DNA of 8,400 bases from the NCBI GenBank assembly GCA_002403905.1, contig DHIR01000069.1:1-8400 (forward strand). Direction: 5' to 3'. Under the pieces are notes generated by a model. That model did no database searches and was not told the DNA's origin. It was given only the letters and a program-made list of their open reading frames with translations. The translations under genes were made by a program, and so were the position numbers. Shown here piece after piece: positions 7,267 to 8,400 of the stretch. Position 1 is the stretch's first letter. Each line of letters opens with the position of its first letter. The stretch comes from Mucilaginibacter sp. UBA4741. Lineage in GTDB: Bacteria; Bacteroidota; Bacteroidia; Sphingobacteriales; Sphingobacteriaceae.

Positions 7267-7276
7267 ACAATGTCGG

Positions 7277-7489
7277 TCACCTACCTTTCAAATACAATTC
7301 TTCTACCTTCTTCCTGGCCCAATCTGTTTTGCGCAGAAACTTCAGGCTTGATTTAATACTGGGATCTTCTAAAAAACAATTAATGCGGATGCGATAGCCT
7401 AACTCGGGCCAACCGTATTTGGCAACCAACTCGGTCAGGATACCTTCCAGCGTTTTGCCATGAAGTGGGTTATTGGGTTGATCTGGCAT
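7277..7489 (-). CDS. VF530/DUF2132 family small protein
   Basis: Complete 70-residue protein of the VF530 (DUF2132) family. The conserved run is visible: N6[16 protein letters not shown]25-G-W-x-E-L-G, I36-N-C-F, then P43[23 protein letters not shown]. The family is small, helical and cytoplasmic. The Vibrio fischeri member has a published structure whose fold was likened to nucleic-acid-binding domains, hence the DNA-binding label in databases, but a cellular role is not established. ATG 7489 is the natural start, since the conserved block begins six residues later. It lies 103 bp downstream of the aldolase gene on the same strand but has a -7-like element of its own in the gap. It converges on truA, with the TGTTTCA cluster just past its stop. 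Confidence 0.88.
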   Translation of the reverse strand: MPDQPNNPLHGKTLEGILTELVAKYGWPELGYRIRINCFLEDPSIKSSLKFLRKTDWARKKVEELYLKGR

Positions 7490-7499
7490 GGTTACAAAA

Positions 7500-7588
7500 G
7501 TTCATGGTTAATAGTTGATGGATCATAGCAAAATGTTGACAAAGATAACAAGTGTTACACGATGACCTATGAACCATCAACCATGAAC
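7500..7588. repeat. Dispersed inverted repeat of TTCATGGTTGATAG-type units (copy B)
   Basis: Left arm 7500-7528 and right arm 7567-7588 are reverse complements over 22 positions with one mismatch and a 7-nt insertion (AATAGTT, 7510-7516) in the left arm. The 38-nt spacer is unrelated to the arms. The arms share the TTCATGGTT(A/G)AT core with the element at 1582-1687. The repeat fills almost the entire gap between the aldolase stop and the VF530 start, so it may end aldolase transcription. Confidence 0.7.
7540..7547 (-). promoter_or_regulatory. Bacteroidota -7 promoter element for the VF530 gene
   Basis: On the minus strand this reads TATCTTTG, an exact TAnnTTTG match, about 50 nt upstream of the VF530 ATG at 7489. 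It sits in the spacer between the two arms of the inverted repeat. No clear -33 TTTG is seen about 20 nt further upstream. Confidence 0.4.
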
Positions 7589-7592
7589 CAAA

Positions 7593-8252
7593 TTATCTAC
7601 TCGCGTTTACTATAGCAATAGCTTGTTTAGTAGCCTCAGTTAGCTCCGCATATTTCTTACCTTCCATAACGCTAGCGCTTATCAACTGGCTGCCCATACC
7701 TACCGCACAAACACCTACTTTAAACCAGCCGCCAATGCTTTCTTTAGTCAATTCAACACCCCCAGTAGGCATAAACAACAAGTTAGGGAACACCGCTTTT
7801 ACAGCCGATAAAAACGATGGGCCTAATACATTACCCGGAAACAATTTAATAACCTTAGCGCCTAAATTCTCGGCTTTTATAATCTCTGATGGGGTCATGC
7901 AGCCCGGCACCCAAAGTATATTATTTTTGTCGGCAACCTCAACTACCTCGTCAACCAACCCGGGGCTAATGATATAATCGGCGCCTGCATCAATAAATGC
8001 TTGTGCGCCCGCGCGGTCTTTTATAGTACCAATGCCTAAATACATTCCGCCCAGTTCTTTATCGCAAACCTCGCGCAGCTTGACAAAGTTTTTTAGCGCG
8101 GCCGCGCCGCGATTGGTGTACTCGATAGTTTTTATGCCTGCAGCATATAAAGCATGCAATATATCTACGCTAACATCAGCGTCTTTATTAAAAAATAGTG
8201 GTAAAATACCTTGTTCTGGTATCAGTTTTAAAATCGCGGCTTTCTTATCCAT
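7593..8252 (-). CDS. eda: KDPG/KHG aldolase (2-dehydro-3-deoxy-phosphogluconate aldolase)
   Basis: Class I aldolase that splits 2-keto-3-deoxy-6-phosphogluconate into pyruvate and glyceraldehyde-3-phosphate, and often 4-hydroxy-2-oxoglutarate into pyruvate and glyoxylate. It serves the Entner-Doudoroff pathway and uronate catabolism in the cytoplasm. The 219 residues fit one TIM barrel. Key sites: Glu44 and Arg48 in I-E-Y-T-N-R, G-I-G-T76, the S-P97-G-L loop, Schiff-base Lys136 in V-I-K-L-F-P-G, and the phosphate-binding P162-T-G-G165 region. ATG 8252 gives an N-terminus in register with the family. The 148 bp between this start and the window edge hold no gene and no clear -7 element for this strand. 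Uronate-pathway partners such as a KDG kinase could lie to the right, but none is visible. Confidence 0.93.
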   Translation of the reverse strand: MDKKAAILKLIPEQGILPLFFNKDADVSVDILHALYAAGIKTIEYTNRGAAALKNFVKLREVCDKELGGMYLGIGTIKDRAGAQAFIDAGADYIISPGLVDEVVEVADKNNILWVPGCMTPSEIIKAENLGAKVIKLFPGNVLGPSFLSAVKAVFPNLLFMPTGGVELTKESIGGWFKVGVCAVGMGSQLISASVMEGKKYAELTEATKQAIAIVNASR

Positions 8253-8392
8253 TTTATGTTAAATAATTGGATGGTAAATGTAGAAAAGAAATATCAAAAA
8301 CGATAAACGGGCCAATACAAATACTTACAATAGTTATGCAATCGTTTGTAGTGATTTTTACGCTAAAACTTCGTATTTAGTTAGGTTTAATG

Positions 8393-8400
8393 TACTTTTG
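8393..8400 (+). promoter_or_regulatory. Bacteroidota -7 promoter element at the right edge
   Basis: TACTTTTG matches TAnnTTTG exactly, with a weak -33-like TTCG (8370-8373) 19 nt upstream. It points right, divergent from the aldolase gene, and would serve a gene starting beyond the window. Confidence 0.35.

Noticed and set aside
7075..7276. TGTTTCA copies as a CRISPR array
   Set aside because: The repeated unit is only 7-8 bp, spacing is irregular (91, 10, 54 and 9 bp), one copy is inverted, and no cas gene is present.
7075..7276. Iteron-type replication origin
   Set aside because: Short direct repeats beside AT-rich DNA are suggestive, but there is no rep gene, no DnaA box that I recognise and only housekeeping neighbours, so I do not call an origin.

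Overview
The window looks like chromosomal DNA from a member of the Bacteroidota, most likely a Sphingobacteriaceae relative of Mucilaginibacter or Pedobacter. The basis is moderately AT-rich base composition, AT-rich leaders without Shine-Dalgarno sequences, three matches to the Bacteroidota -7 promoter element TAnnTTTG, a 7TMR-DISM-type sensor kinase, and protein sequences that read like that group. The genus is inferred, not shown. The window is mostly ordinary housekeeping and membrane-function DNA. I see no phage, insertion sequence, CRISPR array, rRNA or tRNA.

Layout, left to right. A membrane sensor histidine kinase, cut off by the left edge, reads rightward (2-1576). It converges on a leftward two-gene operon (5177 to 1688) encoding the two halves of a heterodimeric ABC exporter. 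The convergence zone is filled by an inverted repeat built from a TTCATGGTTGATAG-like unit. A rightward group follows: a RimJ/RimL-type GNAT acetyltransferase (5279-5881), a small CDGSH iron-sulfur protein with its own promoter (5951-6172), a 69-bp double-hairpin repeat, and a TruA-type tRNA pseudouridine synthase (6265-7074). TruA converges on a leftward pair: a VF530/DUF2132 small protein (7489-7277) and, upstream of it, a KDPG/KHG aldolase (8252-7593). A second copy of the TTCATGGTTGATAG-type inverted repeat separates those two. The right edge ends in a promoter-like element for a rightward gene outside the window.

The genes do not form one pathway. The exporter pair is a clear functional unit: the degenerate Walker B and H-loop of one subunit and the non-canonical signature motif of the other belong to the same composite ATP site, as in TM287/288-type exporters. 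The aldolase points to sugar-acid or uronate catabolism, probably with partners beyond the right edge.

The least explained DNA is the 202-bp gap between truA and the VF530 gene (7075-7276). It holds five direct copies and one inverted copy of TGTTTCA[C/T]. The last two form TGTTTCAC-6 bp-GTGAAACA, the two half-sites of a canonical ParB site pulled apart by six bases. The gap lies between two gene ends, so it is not an ordinary promoter operator.
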